From positions 434,001 through 498,000 of the forward strand of contig NZ_CP088261.1 of assembly GCF_021117345.1 (NCBI RefSeq): a stretch of DNA of 64,000 nt. Direction: 5' to 3'. The DNA comes from Microbacterium sp. cx-55 (lineage in GTDB: Bacteria; Actinomycetota; Actinomycetes; Actinomycetales; Microbacteriaceae). Within the stretch, counting starts at the first letter, position 1; each line of letters begins with the position of its first letter. The translations under genes and the position numbers were made by a program. The notes under the pieces were generated by a model. It worked only from the letters and a program-made list of their open reading frames with translations, did not search any database and had not been told where the DNA came from. Below are positions 30,594 through 40,132 of this stretch, one piece after another.

Positions 30594-31175
30594 TCAGCCG
30601 AAGACGGCGGCGATGACGGAGTCGGTGTACCCGCTGGGGGCGAGGTTGCGGTAGCTCGTGTCGATCAGGATGTCGTCACGCCAGAAGAGGGTGCGACCGT
30701 CGGTGACGGGGTACTCCTCGTCGATCCAGGTCTTCTCGCAGCGGGTGCCGCCGTCCGGGGTGTAGCAGGTGTACCCCTCGCTGTCGGCGAGGCCGTTCAG
30801 CAGATCGAGGGCTGGGCCCCGCGCCATCCGCGAGATCGTGGTCGACAGCCGCCCGGTGTCGGTGTCGGGGCGACCCCAGAGGCAGACGAGCGAGCCGTCG
30901 GCCTGCGTGCCGACGTCCGACCCGTACGCGGGGTCGTTCAGGGGCAGATCACCGAATTGGGCGAGCACGGGCTCCGACACGAGCGCGCGGCAGTCGGTCG
31001 GGACGGCGACCGGCGTGGCGGTGGGTGTCGGCGTCGCCGCGGGAGCGGCGGATGCGGTCGCACTCGGCGGAGGAGTGCGCGGAGACGTCGGGCTCGGATC
31101 GGGCGCGCACGCGGTGAGGAGGATCATCGCGAACACGGCGACGGAGCCTGCGACGGCGGTGCGGATGCGGACCAT
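30594..31175 (-). CDS. Lipoprotein, paralogue of the protein at 28925-29536
   Basis: A 193-residue lipoprotein: signal MVRIRTAVAGSVAVFAMILL, lipobox LTAC, then a Pro/Ser/Thr linker and a domain with SLVCLWGRPDTDTGRLSTTI, GYTCYTPDGGTRCEKTW and APSGYTDSVIAAVFG. The cysteine, TGR, RCE and YTD landmarks match the convergent membrane-anchored protein on the other side of the array. Function unknown. ATG at 31175 was chosen because TACCGT lies exactly 6 nt upstream; GTG two codons earlier would overlap that spacing. Confidence 0.78.
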   Translation of the reverse strand: MVRIRTAVAGSVAVFAMILLTACAPDPSPTSPRTPPPSATASAAPAATPTPTATPVAVPTDCRALVSEPVLAQFGDLPLNDPAYGSDVGTQADGSLVCLWGRPDTDTGRLSTTISRMARGPALDLLNGLADSEGYTCYTPDGGTRCEKTWIDEEYPVTDGRTLFWRDDILIDTSYRNLAPSGYTDSVIAAVFG

Positions 31176-31181
31176 GCCCAC

Positions 31182-31187
31182 ACGGTA
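31182..31187 (-). promoter_or_regulatory. Putative -10 element (TACCGT) for leaderless lipoprotein mRNA
   Basis: On the minus strand TACCGT, GTGGGC, then ATG at 31175. Confidence 0.5.
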
Positions 31188-31291
31188 GCGCGTGCGATGC
31201 GTGGCGCGCCTGCGCGCCTCCGCGGCGTCGGCGGATCGGCGAGTTAACCTCTCGAAAGCGGGCGTGTGCCCCGCGTGAGGAGCGGAGAGCG

Positions 31292-32317
31292 ATGAGTGAC
31301 CAGAAGACGCCGTCGGCAGGAGAACCCGTCGACGAGCCCGGCTCGGTCGACGATGTCGTGGGCCGCGCCAACGAAGGACTCGCCGAGGCGGAAGCCGCGA
31401 AGCGAGATGCCGCCGAGCGCGAAGCCCTGGCTCGTGACGACCTCGCCCGTGAAGATGAGGTGATCGCCGCTCGCGAGACGGTCGTCACCGAGCGCACCGG
31501 CGACGGAACGCCCGTGACCGAGACCGTCGTGGCCGAAGAGGTGTCCTCGCCCGTTCGCGACACCGCGTCGAGCTCGAACGACGACGTGCCCTGGTACGAC
31601 CGTCCGGAATCCGTACCGATGGACCCCGAGCCCGCACCGGCGGGGGCCGCGTACGCATCCGACTCGTCCCGCGCCGCCGACCGCACTGCCGCGGTCGAGG
31701 AACGACCCACCGAGCGCGTGCCGGTCGCCGAGACCGCGTACGCCGCACCGCAGCCGATCTTCGTGCAGGCGCCCGAGGCTCCTCGTCCGCTGGGCAACCG
31801 CGGCGCCGTGGGTGCCATCGGCCTGCTCGCTGCGCTCGCGTTCGCCGTCCTGTCGTTCGCCATCATCTTCGGATACGGCTTCCTGACCGGCGCGGTCGAC
31901 CCGGCTTCGGCCGCGACCGACGCGCTCGAGATCATCTCGAACGCCGTGTTCTGGGTTCCGGTCATCGTCTTCTACCTCGCGTTCTGGCTGCTCGGTGCGG
32001 TGCTCAACCGGGCGCGCTGGGCGCACTGGGTCATCTGGGGTCTGCTCGTGGGCGTCGCGTCATACGGCGGATACCTGCTCGGCGTGCTCTTCGCCGCTCC
32101 CTTCTGGGATCTCACCGCCCGCCAGGGCCGCGAGCTTCTCGAGGGTCAGCTGTTCTCGCCGCTCGCGATCCTCGCGTTCGTGCTCGGCCGGGAACTCACG
32201 ATCTGGTTCGGCGCCTGGGCGGCGAAGCGCGCGGGGCGCATCACCGAGCTCAACGAGCAGGCGCAGCGCGAATACGAGCGCACACTCGAAGCGGGCCCGC
32301 AGCTCGTCCGCGCGTAG
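31292..32317 (+). CDS. Membrane protein with acidic N-terminal region, unknown function
   Basis: A 341-residue protein. Residues 1-165 are acidic, Ala/Glu-rich and probably partly coiled coil (GLAEAEAAKRDAAEREALAR), with no signal peptide. Then come about four membrane segments (AIGLLAALAFAVLSFAIIFG, NAVFWVPVIVFYLAFWLLGA, WVIWGLLVGVASYGGYLLGV and a weaker one near FSPLAILAFVLGRE) and a basic tail. The cytoplasmic N-terminus would be the interaction surface. The start has GGAG upstream. It leads a run of four closely spaced genes ending with an FHA protein. Not recognised. Confidence 0.72.
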   Translation: MSDQKTPSAGEPVDEPGSVDDVVGRANEGLAEAEAAKRDAAEREALARDDLAREDEVIAARETVVTERTGDGTPVTETVVAEEVSSPVRDTASSSNDDVPWYDRPESVPMDPEPAPAGAAYASDSSRAADRTAAVEERPTERVPVAETAYAAPQPIFVQAPEAPRPLGNRGAVGAIGLLAALAFAVLSFAIIFGYGFLTGAVDPASAATDALEIISNAVFWVPVIVFYLAFWLLGAVLNRARWAHWVIWGLLVGVASYGGYLLGVLFAAPFWDLTARQGRELLEGQLFSPLAILAFVLGRELTIWFGAWAAKRAGRITELNEQAQREYERTLEAGPQLVRA

Positions 32318-32320
32318 CGC

Positions 32321-32803
32321 ATGACTGTACAGGGCGAGGGGTCCGGGCCGGTGGCCTGGCCCCTCGCTCTCGTTTTGACGGGCGTCGGGTTTCTGGCGCT
32401 CGTGATCGCAGGGCTCGGCATCGGAAGCCTGAACGCGGATGCGGATGTCATCGCGGTTCCGGGCCTCGGACCGCTCCCCGGGCCGCTCGCCGTCGTCGGG
32501 AGCGGCGTCGCCTACGCGTTGGTGGCGTGGCAGGCGGTGCGGCTCGCGCGGCCCCGATTCACGGCCGTCATCGGGGTGACGATCGCGTCGTACCTCGCCT
32601 ACGGCATCGTCGGTGGGGTCGCCGCCCTGTTCGCGACGGGGTCGCTCGGCGCGACAACGACCGTCGCCATCGAGCTGCTGCTGCGCTGGCCGGGGCTCGT
32701 CGTCGCCGCATCCGCGGCCATCGCCTCGTGGTGCGCGATCGCGCTCGTACGCACCCGCGCCACCCAGCCCCGGTGGCCGTGGGAGCGCGACGACGAGGAG
32801 TAA
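32321..32803 (+). CDS. Small multi-pass membrane protein, unknown function
   Basis: A 160-residue protein with about four hydrophobic segments (WPLALVLTGVGFLALVIAGL, PGPLAVVGSGVAYALVAWQA, VIGVTIASYLAYGIVGGVAA, LVVAASAAIASWCAIALV) and a charged C-terminus. It begins 3 nt after the previous stop, so it is probably translated from the same mRNA. Not recognised as a known family. Confidence 0.68.
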   Translation: MTVQGEGSGPVAWPLALVLTGVGFLALVIAGLGIGSLNADADVIAVPGLGPLPGPLAVVGSGVAYALVAWQAVRLARPRFTAVIGVTIASYLAYGIVGGVAALFATGSLGATTTVAIELLLRWPGLVVAASAAIASWCAIALVRTRATQPRWPWERDDEE

Positions 32804-32810
32804 TCGTCCG

Positions 32811-33536
32811 ATGGACGGCGGTTCGCTGCCCGCAGACCGCGGGAAATCCGCTGATGACGCTACCGTTGACAGCGTGGAGCGCTCGCTCGAGACGCAGGTC
32901 AGCCAGGCAGTCGACGCCTGGCTGCGCTGGTTGCCCCGATGGGAGCCCGCGACCCATCGCGGACGTGTGGCCGTGTGCCGTCGGTGCCTCGGTTCGCCCA
33001 TCCTCTCGGCCGCCGGTGTCGGCGCCGACGTGCCGCACGGCGTGCAGCACGGGCTCTCCACGAGGATCAAGGTCATCGTCGACCATGCCGTCGCCGATTA
33101 CACGGCCAGGAACCTTCCGCTCCTGCAGGCCGAGCTCGACCAGCAGGCCGTTCGCAACAGGTCGCGGTCATACCGGCCTGCGGAGGGTCTGGAGCCCGAG
33201 TTCGACGGACTGCCGCTCGATCCCGAACCGCTCCCGGGCCAGCCGTTCCTCTTCACCATCTCGGGCCTCGCGGCCGACGCGGATGCGGGCGTCCCCGACC
33301 TCCCGCCCCTCAGCGACGCGGCGAAGGCCGCGCTCCGGCAGGAAGTCGGACTCGCCGACGACTACGCGAACATGATCGGCCGTGAGGTGTGCGCAATCCT
33401 GCTGCATCACCGCATCCGCATACAAGCCTCCATCGCGGAGTATGTGGAACCGCAGATCGCCGCCATGCTGGATGAGTTGACCCGATCCCTCGACGCTCCC
33501 TTCGATCCTCGCGATCTCGACGGCCCGACCCTCTGA
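32811..33536 (+). CDS. Hypothetical helical protein of unknown family
   Basis: A 241-residue soluble protein with an amphipathic N-terminus (ETQVSQAVDAWLRWLPRW), a conserved-looking CRRCLGSPILSAAGVGADV segment, TRIKVIVDHAVADYTARNLP and a helical C-terminal part rich in His and Arg. No family was recognised. Two starts are possible: ATG at 32811, with GAGGAG about 10 nt upstream, or GTG at 32874, which follows TACCGT by 7 nt and would begin at VERSLETQ. The second removes a poorly ordered 21-residue extension. Same strand and spacing as the neighbouring membrane and FHA genes. Confidence 0.65.
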   Translation: MDGGSLPADRGKSADDATVDSVERSLETQVSQAVDAWLRWLPRWEPATHRGRVAVCRRCLGSPILSAAGVGADVPHGVQHGLSTRIKVIVDHAVADYTARNLPLLQAELDQQAVRNRSRSYRPAEGLEPEFDGLPLDPEPLPGQPFLFTISGLAADADAGVPDLPPLSDAAKAALRQEVGLADDYANMIGREVCAILLHHRIRIQASIAEYVEPQIAAMLDELTRSLDAPFDPRDLDGPTL

Positions 33537-33544
33537 GGCACCAC

Positions 33545-35140
33545 ATGACAGACACATACGCCAGCTGGCTCCTGCTGACCACCTTGATCTCGAGCGCGCT
33601 CGGTCTGTTGGTCTACGTGTGGACGGCTCTCGCCCTCGGAGCGGTCTTCGCGAAGCTCGGCGTCGAGCGGTGGAAGGCCTGGGTGCCGTTCTACAACTAC
33701 GCGGTGCTGCTCGGGCTCGGCGGTTTGTCCGGATGGCTCGTCCTCCTGCTGCTGATCCCCGTCTTCGGCGGCATCTTCGTCTTCGTCGCGGTCGTGACGG
33801 CCGCGCACCGCGTGAACGTGGTCTTCGGCTACGGGCCCGGCATGACGGTGCTCGCCGCGCTCCTTTTCCCCGTGTGGGCGAGCGTGCTCGGCTTCGGCGC
33901 CGCACGCCCGGTGCATCCGATCCCCGCGCGCACGTCGGCCGCGGATCAGGGCGGGCAGTACGACGATCGCTACGACCGTGCATACGCGCAGGGGGATGAA
34001 CTCTCCGGCCGCCGCTCGGTGCCGTCGCCCTCGGCGTGGATCCCGCCGGCACCTCCGGCTCCCGGCCAGGAGGCTGCGGCTCCCGCGCTTCCGCCGGCCG
34101 CGCCCGTCGCGCCCGCGGTCGCCCCCGCGCCCGCCTGGGGCGAGCCGTATCGGGCGCCGGCCGCGTCCTCGGCTCCGGATGCGTATGCCGCCCCGCCGGT
34201 GACCCCCACGGCTCCGCCGGTTGATCCGTACGCGACCCCCGCCGCTCCCGCGCTCCCCGTCTCCGAGCCCGTTCTGCCGTCGACCGAGGAGACCGTCCGG
34301 CCCGAGCCGGCGGCCACCCCGGCCGCGCCCGCCGTGATGTCGTGGTGGCAGCCCGCGATCGTCGAGGAGAGCGACGACGCGGATGCTGCGGGTGCCCGGG
34401 ACGACGACGCATCCGCCGTCGATCTGCCCGACTGGGCGCGCCCCGTGTCGTCGGCCCCGGTCGAGCCGGCTCCGGTCGTCCCGCCCGCCCCGGTCGTCCC
34501 GCCGGCTCCGGCCGCGGTGGAGCCGATCCCGGCACCGCCGATCGCGCCCCCGGAACCGCCCGAGCCGTCCGACGCTCCGGCTCCGGCCTCGTCGATCGCC
34601 GACGTCTTCGCCCCGCCGACGAGCCCGCGCGTGATGCGTGACTCGTTCCTTCCCGAGTCGGATGCGTTCCCGGAGGCATCGGGGGAGGTGTCCGCGGTGG
34701 TCGGGTCGCCGATCGCCGGACCCCCGCGGTCGGCGACCGCATCCGTCTCGGCGGCCCGCCCGGGTGTCGGTGACTTCGTCGAAGACACGGTGATCGCCTC
34801 GCGCCGCCGGCCGAAGTGGGCACTCACGCTGCCTGACGGCAGCTCGGTCGACATCGCGGGTGACACCGTCGTGCTCGGACGCCGGCCCGTGCCGGTGCAT
34901 TCCGCACCGGGAGCGCAGCTCGTGCTGGTCGTCGATGACACCCGGACCGTCTCGAAGACGCACGCGCTGCTGCGTCGGCGCGCGGATGCCTGGATGCTCT
35001 CCGACCTCGGATCGACGAACGGGGTCGTCGTGATCGACGGCGAGACCGAGATCGAGGTCGACCCGGGAGCCGACCACGAGGTGCTCGAACGCTTCCTGCT
35101 GGGGGATGCGGAGCTACGCCTGGCGCGAACGGACGCGTGA
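33545..35140 (+). CDS. Membrane-anchored FHA-domain protein with Pro/Ala-rich linker
   Basis: A 531-residue protein in three parts. Residues 1-120 hold about three to four membrane segments and a WKAWVPFYNYAVLLGLGG motif that resembles DUF5684. Residues 125-400 are a disordered Pro/Ala/Val linker with repeats such as APVVPPAPVVPPAPA. Residues about 425-510 form a forkhead-associated domain (VVLGRRP, TVSKTHALLRRR, LSDLGSTNGVVV), which binds phosphothreonine. In Actinobacteria such proteins act with Ser/Thr kinases in cell-envelope control or secretion; no kinase is encoded here. GAGG lies 6 nt before the ATG. Confidence 0.85.
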   Translation: MTDTYASWLLLTTLISSALGLLVYVWTALALGAVFAKLGVERWKAWVPFYNYAVLLGLGGLSGWLVLLLLIPVFGGIFVFVAVVTAAHRVNVVFGYGPGMTVLAALLFPVWASVLGFGAARPVHPIPARTSAADQGGQYDDRYDRAYAQGDELSGRRSVPSPSAWIPPAPPAPGQEAAAPALPPAAPVAPAVAPAPAWGEPYRAPAASSAPDAYAAPPVTPTAPPVDPYATPAAPALPVSEPVLPSTEETVRPEPAATPAAPAVMSWWQPAIVEESDDADAAGARDDDASAVDLPDWARPVSSAPVEPAPVVPPAPVVPPAPAAVEPIPAPPIAPPEPPEPSDAPAPASSIADVFAPPTSPRVMRDSFLPESDAFPEASGEVSAVVGSPIAGPPRSATASVSAARPGVGDFVEDTVIASRRRPKWALTLPDGSSVDIAGDTVVLGRRPVPVHSAPGAQLVLVVDDTRTVSKTHALLRRRADAWMLSDLGSTNGVVVIDGETEIEVDPGADHEVLERFLLGDAELRLARTDA

Positions 35141-35153
35141 ACCCGACACGCGT

Positions 35154-35183
35154 TTGACCGGCTCCGGTCCGGGCGCGTATCAT
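35154..35183 (+). promoter_or_regulatory. str operon promoter
   Basis: TTGACC (35154-35159) and TATCAT (35178-35183) with an 18-bp spacer. It begins 13 nt after the FHA gene stop and leaves a leader of about 240 nt before rpsL. Confidence 0.7.
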
Positions 35184-35262
35184 TGGTAGGGTGTGCGCTC
35201 TTGCGCGCCCTGCGTCGTGCCTCGGTGTGCTGCAGGAGCGTCGGGGCCGCCATCTCAGGGAA

Positions 35263-35280
35263 TGTCCTGCGAACAGGACA
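35263..35280 (+). other. Hairpin in the rpsL leader
   Basis: TGTCCTG and CAGGACA pair perfectly around CGAA inside the 240-nt leader (35190-35430). The leader holds no gene. It may be a regulatory site for a ribosomal protein, but that is inference. Confidence 0.4.
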
Positions 35281-35430
35281 CCCCCACGGCATACCCACCA
35301 TTCACTCGCGTCAGTCATTCTGCCGCCTGGGTGGGTCCGCGTGAGCCCGACCCGACACGGAACGCAAAGATCCGTCACGGCCGGGGGAGACCACGACGCT
35401 GTCACCGTGCAGCACAATCAAGGAGAGAAC

Positions 35431-35799
35431 GTGCCAACCATTCAGCAGTTGGTTCGCAAGGGCCGCTCGCCGAAGGTCACCAAGACCAAGGCGCCCGCCC
35501 TCAAGTCGAACCCGCAGCAGGCCGGCGTCTGCACTCGCGTGTACACGACCACGCCCAAGAAGCCGAACTCGGCGATGCGCAAGGTCGCCCGCGTGAAGCT
35601 GCGCAACGGCACCGAGGTCACCGCCTACATCCCCGGTGAGGGCCACAACCTGCAGGAGCACTCCCTCGTGCTCGTGCGCGGCGGTCGTGTGAAGGACCTT
35701 CCGGGTGTCCGTTACAAGATCGTCCGCGGCGCCCTGGACACCCAGGCCGTCAAGAACCGCAAGCAGGCCCGTAGCCGCTACGGCGCGAAGAAGGGTTAA
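35431..35799 (+). CDS. rpsL: 30S ribosomal protein S12
   Basis: Decoding-centre protein of 122 residues, normal length. GTG start with AAGGAGAG 5 nt upstream. The streptomycin-linked segment [25 protein letters not shown] region (ending at the R of KLR) and the [15 protein letters not shown] segment carry the wild-type lysines, so a streptomycin-sensitive ribosome is predicted. First gene of the str operon, 5 nt before rpsG. Confidence 0.98.
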   Translation: MPTIQQLVRKGRSPKVTKTKAPALKSNPQQAGVCTRVYTTTPKKPNSAMRKVARVKLRNGTEVTAYIPGEGHNLQEHSLVLVRGGRVKDLPGVRYKIVRGALDTQAVKNRKQARSRYGAKKG

Positions 35800-35804
35800 G
35801 GAAT

Positions 35805-36275
35805 ATGCCTCGTAAGGGTCCCGCCCCGAAGCGCCCCGTTGTCAACGACCCGGTGTACGGTGCTCCCATCGTCACCCAGCTCGTCAACAAGATCCTCGTC
35901 GACGGTAAGAAGTCGCTCGCGGAATCGATCGTCTACGACGCTCTCCGCGGCGTCGAGTCGAAGAACAGCCAGGATGCTGTCGCCACGCTGAAGAAGGCGC
36001 TCGACAACGTCCGTCCGACCCTCGAGGTCAAGAGCCGCCGCGTCGGTGGCTCGACCTACCAGGTTCCGGTCGAGGTCAAGCCGCACCGTGCGAACACCCT
36101 TGCACTGCGCTGGCTCGTGAGCTACGCGAAGGGTCGTCGTGAGAAGACGATGACCGAGCGTCTGCAGAACGAGATCCTCGACGCATCGAACGGCCTCGGT
36201 GCCGCGGTCAAGCGCCGCGAAGACACCCACAAGATGGCCGAGTCGAACCGCGCCTTCGCGCACTACCGCTGGTAA
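35805..36275 (+). CDS. rpsG: 30S ribosomal protein S7
   Basis: Primary 16S rRNA-binding protein of the small-subunit head, 156 residues, full length. Starts [11 protein letters not shown] and contains [19 protein letters not shown] and [15 protein letters not shown]. In other bacteria S7 represses the str operon by binding its mRNA; whether that holds here cannot be seen. A strong hairpin separates it from fusA. Confidence 0.98.
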   Translation: MPRKGPAPKRPVVNDPVYGAPIVTQLVNKILVDGKKSLAESIVYDALRGVESKNSQDAVATLKKALDNVRPTLEVKSRRVGGSTYQVPVEVKPHRANTLALRWLVSYAKGRREKTMTERLQNEILDASNGLGAAVKRREDTHKMAESNRAFAHYRW

Positions 36276-36283
36276 ACAGCGGC

Positions 36284-36316
36284 GCGCCGGCCCCGGGCGA
36301 GTCCCGGGGCCGGCGC
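36284..36316 (+). terminator. Perfect 14-bp hairpin between rpsG and fusA
   Basis: Arms 36284-36297 and 36303-36316 pair without mismatch around CGAGT. There is no T-run, so it may attenuate, stabilise or mark processing rather than fully stop transcription, since fusA follows only 36 nt later. Confidence 0.6.
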
Positions 36317-36352
36317 ACCCACGACATCCGTCACCACAAGTAAGGACATCCC

Positions 36353-38467
36353 GTGGCACAAGACGTGCTCACCGACCTCACCAAGGTCCGCAACATCGGC
36401 ATCATGGCTCACATCGACGCCGGCAAGACGACGACGACCGAGCGCATCCTGTACTACACGGGAACCAACCACAAGATCGGCGAGACCCACGACGGCGCCT
36501 CGACGACCGACTGGATGGAGCAGGAGCAGGAGCGTGGCATCACGATCACCTCCGCTGCTGTCACGTGCTTCTGGGACAAGAACCAGATCAACATCATCGA
36601 CACCCCCGGTCACGTGGACTTCACGGTCGAGGTGGAGCGCTCGCTCCGCGTCCTCGACGGTGCCGTCGCCGTCTTCGACGGCAAGGAGGGCGTCGAGCCC
36701 CAGTCCGAGACCGTGTGGCGTCAGGCCGACAAGTACAACGTCCCGCGCATCTGCTTCGTCAACAAGATGGACAAGCTCGGCGCCGACTTCTACTTCACGG
36801 TCGACACGATCATCAACAAGCTCAAGGCGAAGCCCCTCGTCATCCAGCTGCCCATCGGCGCCGAGAACGACTTCCTCGGAGTCATCGACCTCGTCGAGAT
36901 GCGCGCACTGGTCTGGGCCGGCGACGCCAAGGGTGATGTCACCATGGGCGCCAAGTACGACGTCCAGGAGATCCCGGCCGACCTCGCCGACAAGGCTGCG
37001 GAGTACCGCCAGAAGCTGCTCGAGACGGTCGCCGAGACCGACGACGCGCTTCTCGAGAAGTACTTCGGCGGTGAGGAGCTCACGGTCGCCGAGATCAAGG
37101 GCGCCATCCGCAAGCTCACCGTCACCTCGCAGATCTATCCCGTGCTGTGCGGCTCCGCGTTCAAGAACCGCGGCGTTCAGCCGATGCTCGACGCGGTCGT
37201 GGACTACCTCCCGTCCCCGCTCGACGTGCCCGCGATCGAGGCGCACGACCCGAAGAACGAAGAGATCGTCATCGAGCGGCACGCCGACCGTGACGAGCCC
37301 TTCACCGCGCTCGCGTTCAAGATCGTGACGCACCCCTTCTTCGGTCGTCTGACCTACATCCGCGTGTACTCCGGTCACCTGGACTCCGGCGGACAGGTCG
37401 TCAACTCGACCAAGTCCAAGAAGGAGCGCATCGGGAAGATCTTCCAGATGTACGCCAACAAGGAGAACCCGGTCGACTCGGTCACCGCCGGTCACATCTA
37501 CGCGGTCATCGGCCTCAAGGACACGACCACGGGCGACACGCTCTCCGACTCGCAGCACCAGGTCGTGCTCGAGTCGATGACGTTCCCCGAGCCGGTCATC
37601 GAGGTTGCGATCGAGCCCAAGACCAAGGCTGACCAGGAGAAGCTGGGTCTCGCGATCCAGAAGCTCGCGGAGGAGGACCCGACGTTCCGCGTCGAGCAGA
37701 ACTCCGACACCGGTCAGACCGTCATCAAGGGCATGGGCGAGCTTCACCTCGACATCCTCGTCGACCGCATGAAGCGTGAATTCCGCGTCGAGGCGAACGT
37801 CGGCAAGCCGCAGGTCGCGTACCGCGAGACGATCAAGAAGACCGTCGAGCGTCACGACTACACGCACAAGAAGCAGACCGGTGGTTCGGGTCAGTTCGCG
37901 AAGATCCAGTTCGCGCTCGAGCCGCTCGAGGTCACGGCCGACAAGACCTACGAGTTCGAGAACAAGGTCTCCGGTGGTCGTATCCCGCGCGAGTACATCG
38001 GACCCACCGACCAGGGCTTCCAGGACGCAATGAACGTCGGCGTGCTCGCCGGCTACCCCATGGTGGGCGTCAAGGCGATCCTGCTCGACGGTGCATCGCA
38101 CGATGTCGACTCCTCCGAGATGGCGTTCAAGATCGCCGGATCCATGGGCTTCAAGGAGGCGGTCCGCAAGGCGAACCCCGTCATCCTCGAGCCGATCATG
38201 TCGGTCGAGGTCCGTACTCCCGAGGAGTACATGGGCGACGTCATCGGCGACCTGAACTCGCGTCGCGGACAGATCCAGTCGATGGAGGATGCGGCCGGCG
38301 TCAAGGTCGTCCGTGCCAACGTCCCGCTGTCCGAGATGTTCGGCTACATCGGTGACCTGCGCTCGAAGACCTCGGGTCGCGCCGTCTACTCGATGGAGTT
38401 CGACAGCTACGCCGAGGTGCCCCGCGCCGTGGCAGACGAGATCGTCCAGAAGAACAAGGGCGAGTAA
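36353..38467 (+). CDS. fusA: Elongation factor G
   Basis: Ribosomal translocase GTPase of 704 residues. GTP-binding motifs are [23 protein letters not shown] and NKMDK; switch I and the tetradomain body are intact ([20 protein letters not shown] in domain II entry, [14 protein letters not shown] in domain III-IV). GTG start with AAGGA 7 nt upstream. It is the third gene of the str operon. Confidence 0.98.
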   Translation: MAQDVLTDLTKVRNIGIMAHIDAGKTTTTERILYYTGTNHKIGETHDGASTTDWMEQEQERGITITSAAVTCFWDKNQINIIDTPGHVDFTVEVERSLRVLDGAVAVFDGKEGVEPQSETVWRQADKYNVPRICFVNKMDKLGADFYFTVDTIINKLKAKPLVIQLPIGAENDFLGVIDLVEMRALVWAGDAKGDVTMGAKYDVQEIPADLADKAAEYRQKLLETVAETDDALLEKYFGGEELTVAEIKGAIRKLTVTSQIYPVLCGSAFKNRGVQPMLDAVVDYLPSPLDVPAIEAHDPKNEEIVIERHADRDEPFTALAFKIVTHPFFGRLTYIRVYSGHLDSGGQVVNSTKSKKERIGKIFQMYANKENPVDSVTAGHIYAVIGLKDTTTGDTLSDSQHQVVLESMTFPEPVIEVAIEPKTKADQEKLGLAIQKLAEEDPTFRVEQNSDTGQTVIKGMGELHLDILVDRMKREFRVEANVGKPQVAYRETIKKTVERHDYTHKKQTGGSGQFAKIQFALEPLEVTADKTYEFENKVSGGRIPREYIGPTDQGFQDAMNVGVLAGYPMVGVKAILLDGASHDVDSSEMAFKIAGSMGFKEAVRKANPVILEPIMSVEVRTPEEYMGDVIGDLNSRRGQIQSMEDAAGVKVVRANVPLSEMFGYIGDLRSKTSGRAVYSMEFDSYAEVPRAVADEIVQKNKGE

Positions 38468-38472
38468 TCGCC

Positions 38473-38502
38473 CGGGATGCGGCGGTCCGCCGCCGCATCC
38501 CG
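38473..38502 (+). terminator. Perfect 13-bp hairpin after fusA
   Basis: Arms 38473-38485 and 38490-38502 (CGGGATGCGGCGG and its complement) around TCCG, 6 nt after the fusA stop. It contains the GGATGC/GCATCC word in both arms. A separate tuf promoter lies just downstream. Confidence 0.6.
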
Positions 38503-38548
38503 AGTTCTCCTGGTTCCCAGCGAAGGGCGATCGATGCCATTCGACGGG

Positions 38549-38578
38549 TTCACAACTTCACACCGCACTCTCTACTAA
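38549..38578 (+). promoter_or_regulatory. Candidate tuf promoter
   Basis: TTCACA (38549-38554) and TACTAA (38573-38578), 18-bp spacer, between the fusA hairpin and tuf. It would allow tuf to be expressed at a higher level than the rest of the operon. Confidence 0.45.
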
Positions 38579-38656
38579 ACTGAGAACCATCCCCGCAGCG
38601 TGCCGGTCGCAAACCAGCGCCCGGATTCGCTGCACAACCGTCCTGAGGAGGACCCA

Positions 38657-39850
38657 GTGGCTAAGGCCAAGTTCGAGCGGACCAAGCCGCACGTGAACAT
38701 CGGAACGATCGGTCACGTCGACCACGGCAAGACCACGCTCACCGCAGCAATCTCGAAGGTGCTCGCCGACAAGTACCCGTCGGCCACCAACGTGCAGCGC
38801 GACTTTGCGTCTATCGACTCCGCTCCTGAAGAGCGTCAGCGCGGTATCACGATCAACATCTCGCACGTCGAGTACGAGACCCCCAAGCGCCACTACGCGC
38901 ACGTCGATGCTCCCGGGCACGCCGACTACATCAAGAACATGATCACCGGTGCCGCTCAGATGGACGGCGCGATCCTCGTGGTCGCCGCCACCGACGGCCC
39001 GATGGCTCAGACCCGCGAGCACGTGCTGCTCGCGAAGCAGGTCGGCGTGCCGTACCTGCTCGTGGCGCTCAACAAGAGCGACATGGTCGACGACGAGGAG
39101 ATCCTGGAGCTCGTCGAGCTCGAGGTTCGCGAGCTGCTCTCGAGCCAGGACTTCGACGGCGACAACGCCCCCGTCGTCCGCGTCTCGGGCCTCAAGGCTC
39201 TCGAGGGCGACGCCGAGTGGGTCGAGAAGATCGTCGAGCTCATGGAAGCCGTCGACGAGTCGATCCCCGACCCGGTGCGTGACAAGGACAAGCCGTTCCT
39301 CATGCCCGTCGAGGACGTCTTCACGATCACCGGTCGTGGAACCGTCGTCACCGGTCGTGCCGAGCGTGGCACCCTGGCCATCAACTCCGAGGTCGAGATC
39401 GTCGGCATCCGCCCGACGCAGAAGACCATCGTCACGGGTATCGAGATGTTCCACAAGCAGCTCGACGAGGCCTGGGCCGGCGAGAACTGTGGTCTGCTCC
39501 TGCGCGGCACCAAGCGTGACGACGTCGAGCGCGGCCAGGTCGTCGTGAAGCCCGGTTCGGTCACCCCGCACACCGGCTTCGACGGCACCGCCTACATCCT
39601 GTCCAAGGAAGAGGGCGGCCGTCACAACCCGTTCTTCACGAACTACCGTCCGCAGTTCTACTTCCGCACCACCGACGTCACCGGCGTCATCACGCTGCCC
39701 GAGGGCACCGAGATGGTCATGCCCGGCGACACCACCGACATGGCCGTCGAGCTGATCCAGCCGATCGCTATGGAAGAGGGCCTCGGCTTCGCGATCCGTG
39801 AGGGTGGCCGCACCGTCGGCGCCGGCACGGTGACCAAGATCACCAAGTAA
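38657..39850 (+). CDS. tuf: Elongation factor Tu
   Basis: GTPase that delivers aminoacyl-tRNA, 397 residues. Motifs are [18 protein letters not shown] and NKSDMVDD; domain II and III are complete, ending [14 protein letters not shown] at 38657 has GAGGAGG about 6 nt upstream; the frame is open 19 codons earlier but that part overlaps the promoter region. It ends the str cluster and is followed by a hairpin. Confidence 0.98.
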   Translation: MAKAKFERTKPHVNIGTIGHVDHGKTTLTAAISKVLADKYPSATNVQRDFASIDSAPEERQRGITINISHVEYETPKRHYAHVDAPGHADYIKNMITGAAQMDGAILVVAATDGPMAQTREHVLLAKQVGVPYLLVALNKSDMVDDEEILELVELEVRELLSSQDFDGDNAPVVRVSGLKALEGDAEWVEKIVELMEAVDESIPDPVRDKDKPFLMPVEDVFTITGRGTVVTGRAERGTLAINSEVEIVGIRPTQKTIVTGIEMFHKQLDEAWAGENCGLLLRGTKRDDVERGQVVVKPGSVTPHTGFDGTAYILSKEEGGRHNPFFTNYRPQFYFRTTDVTGVITLPEGTEMVMPGDTTDMAVELIQPIAMEEGLGFAIREGGRTVGAGTVTKITK

Positions 39851-39863
39851 TATCTGCGTCAGT

Positions 39864-39899
39864 CGACACCCCTCGGGCCTCACGGTCCGGGGGGTGTCG
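39864..39899 (+). terminator. Hairpin after tuf
   Basis: About 15 bp with G-U pairs: CGACACCCC against GGGGTGTCG with a paired inner part around TCACG, 14 nt after the tuf stop. No T-run. Confidence 0.55.
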
Positions 39900-40007
39900 T
39901 CGTTCGCGACGTCGCCATCGGTGGAGATTTAGCCCGCGGATGCGGCGCGCCGCCGCCACGGCAACGTTACGGCCAGGTAAAGAAACGTCACGGATACCCC
40001 CCTCAAC

Positions 40008-40037
40008 TTGAGAATCGGCTGAGTGAGCGGTTACTGT
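40008..40037 (+). promoter_or_regulatory. Candidate promoter of the LPATG surface protein gene
   Basis: TTGAGA (40008-40013) and TACTGT (40032-40037) with an 18-bp spacer in the 282-bp gap after tuf. The rest of that gap holds the tuf hairpin and a small AAGAC-TTTCG-GTCTT stem near 40054; no gene is seen. Confidence 0.5.
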
Positions 40038-40132
40038 CGCATGAGGGGCAGACAAGACTTTCGGTCTTATTCGTTCCTCCGGCCACATTCACGCGAGTGA
40101 GGCGCCGCCTCAAACCCCACGGAGATCACATC

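Noticed and set aside
36263..38101. 612-residue antisense ORF over fusA
   Set aside because: Shadow of the EF-G gene with GC-rich third positions; no start signal.
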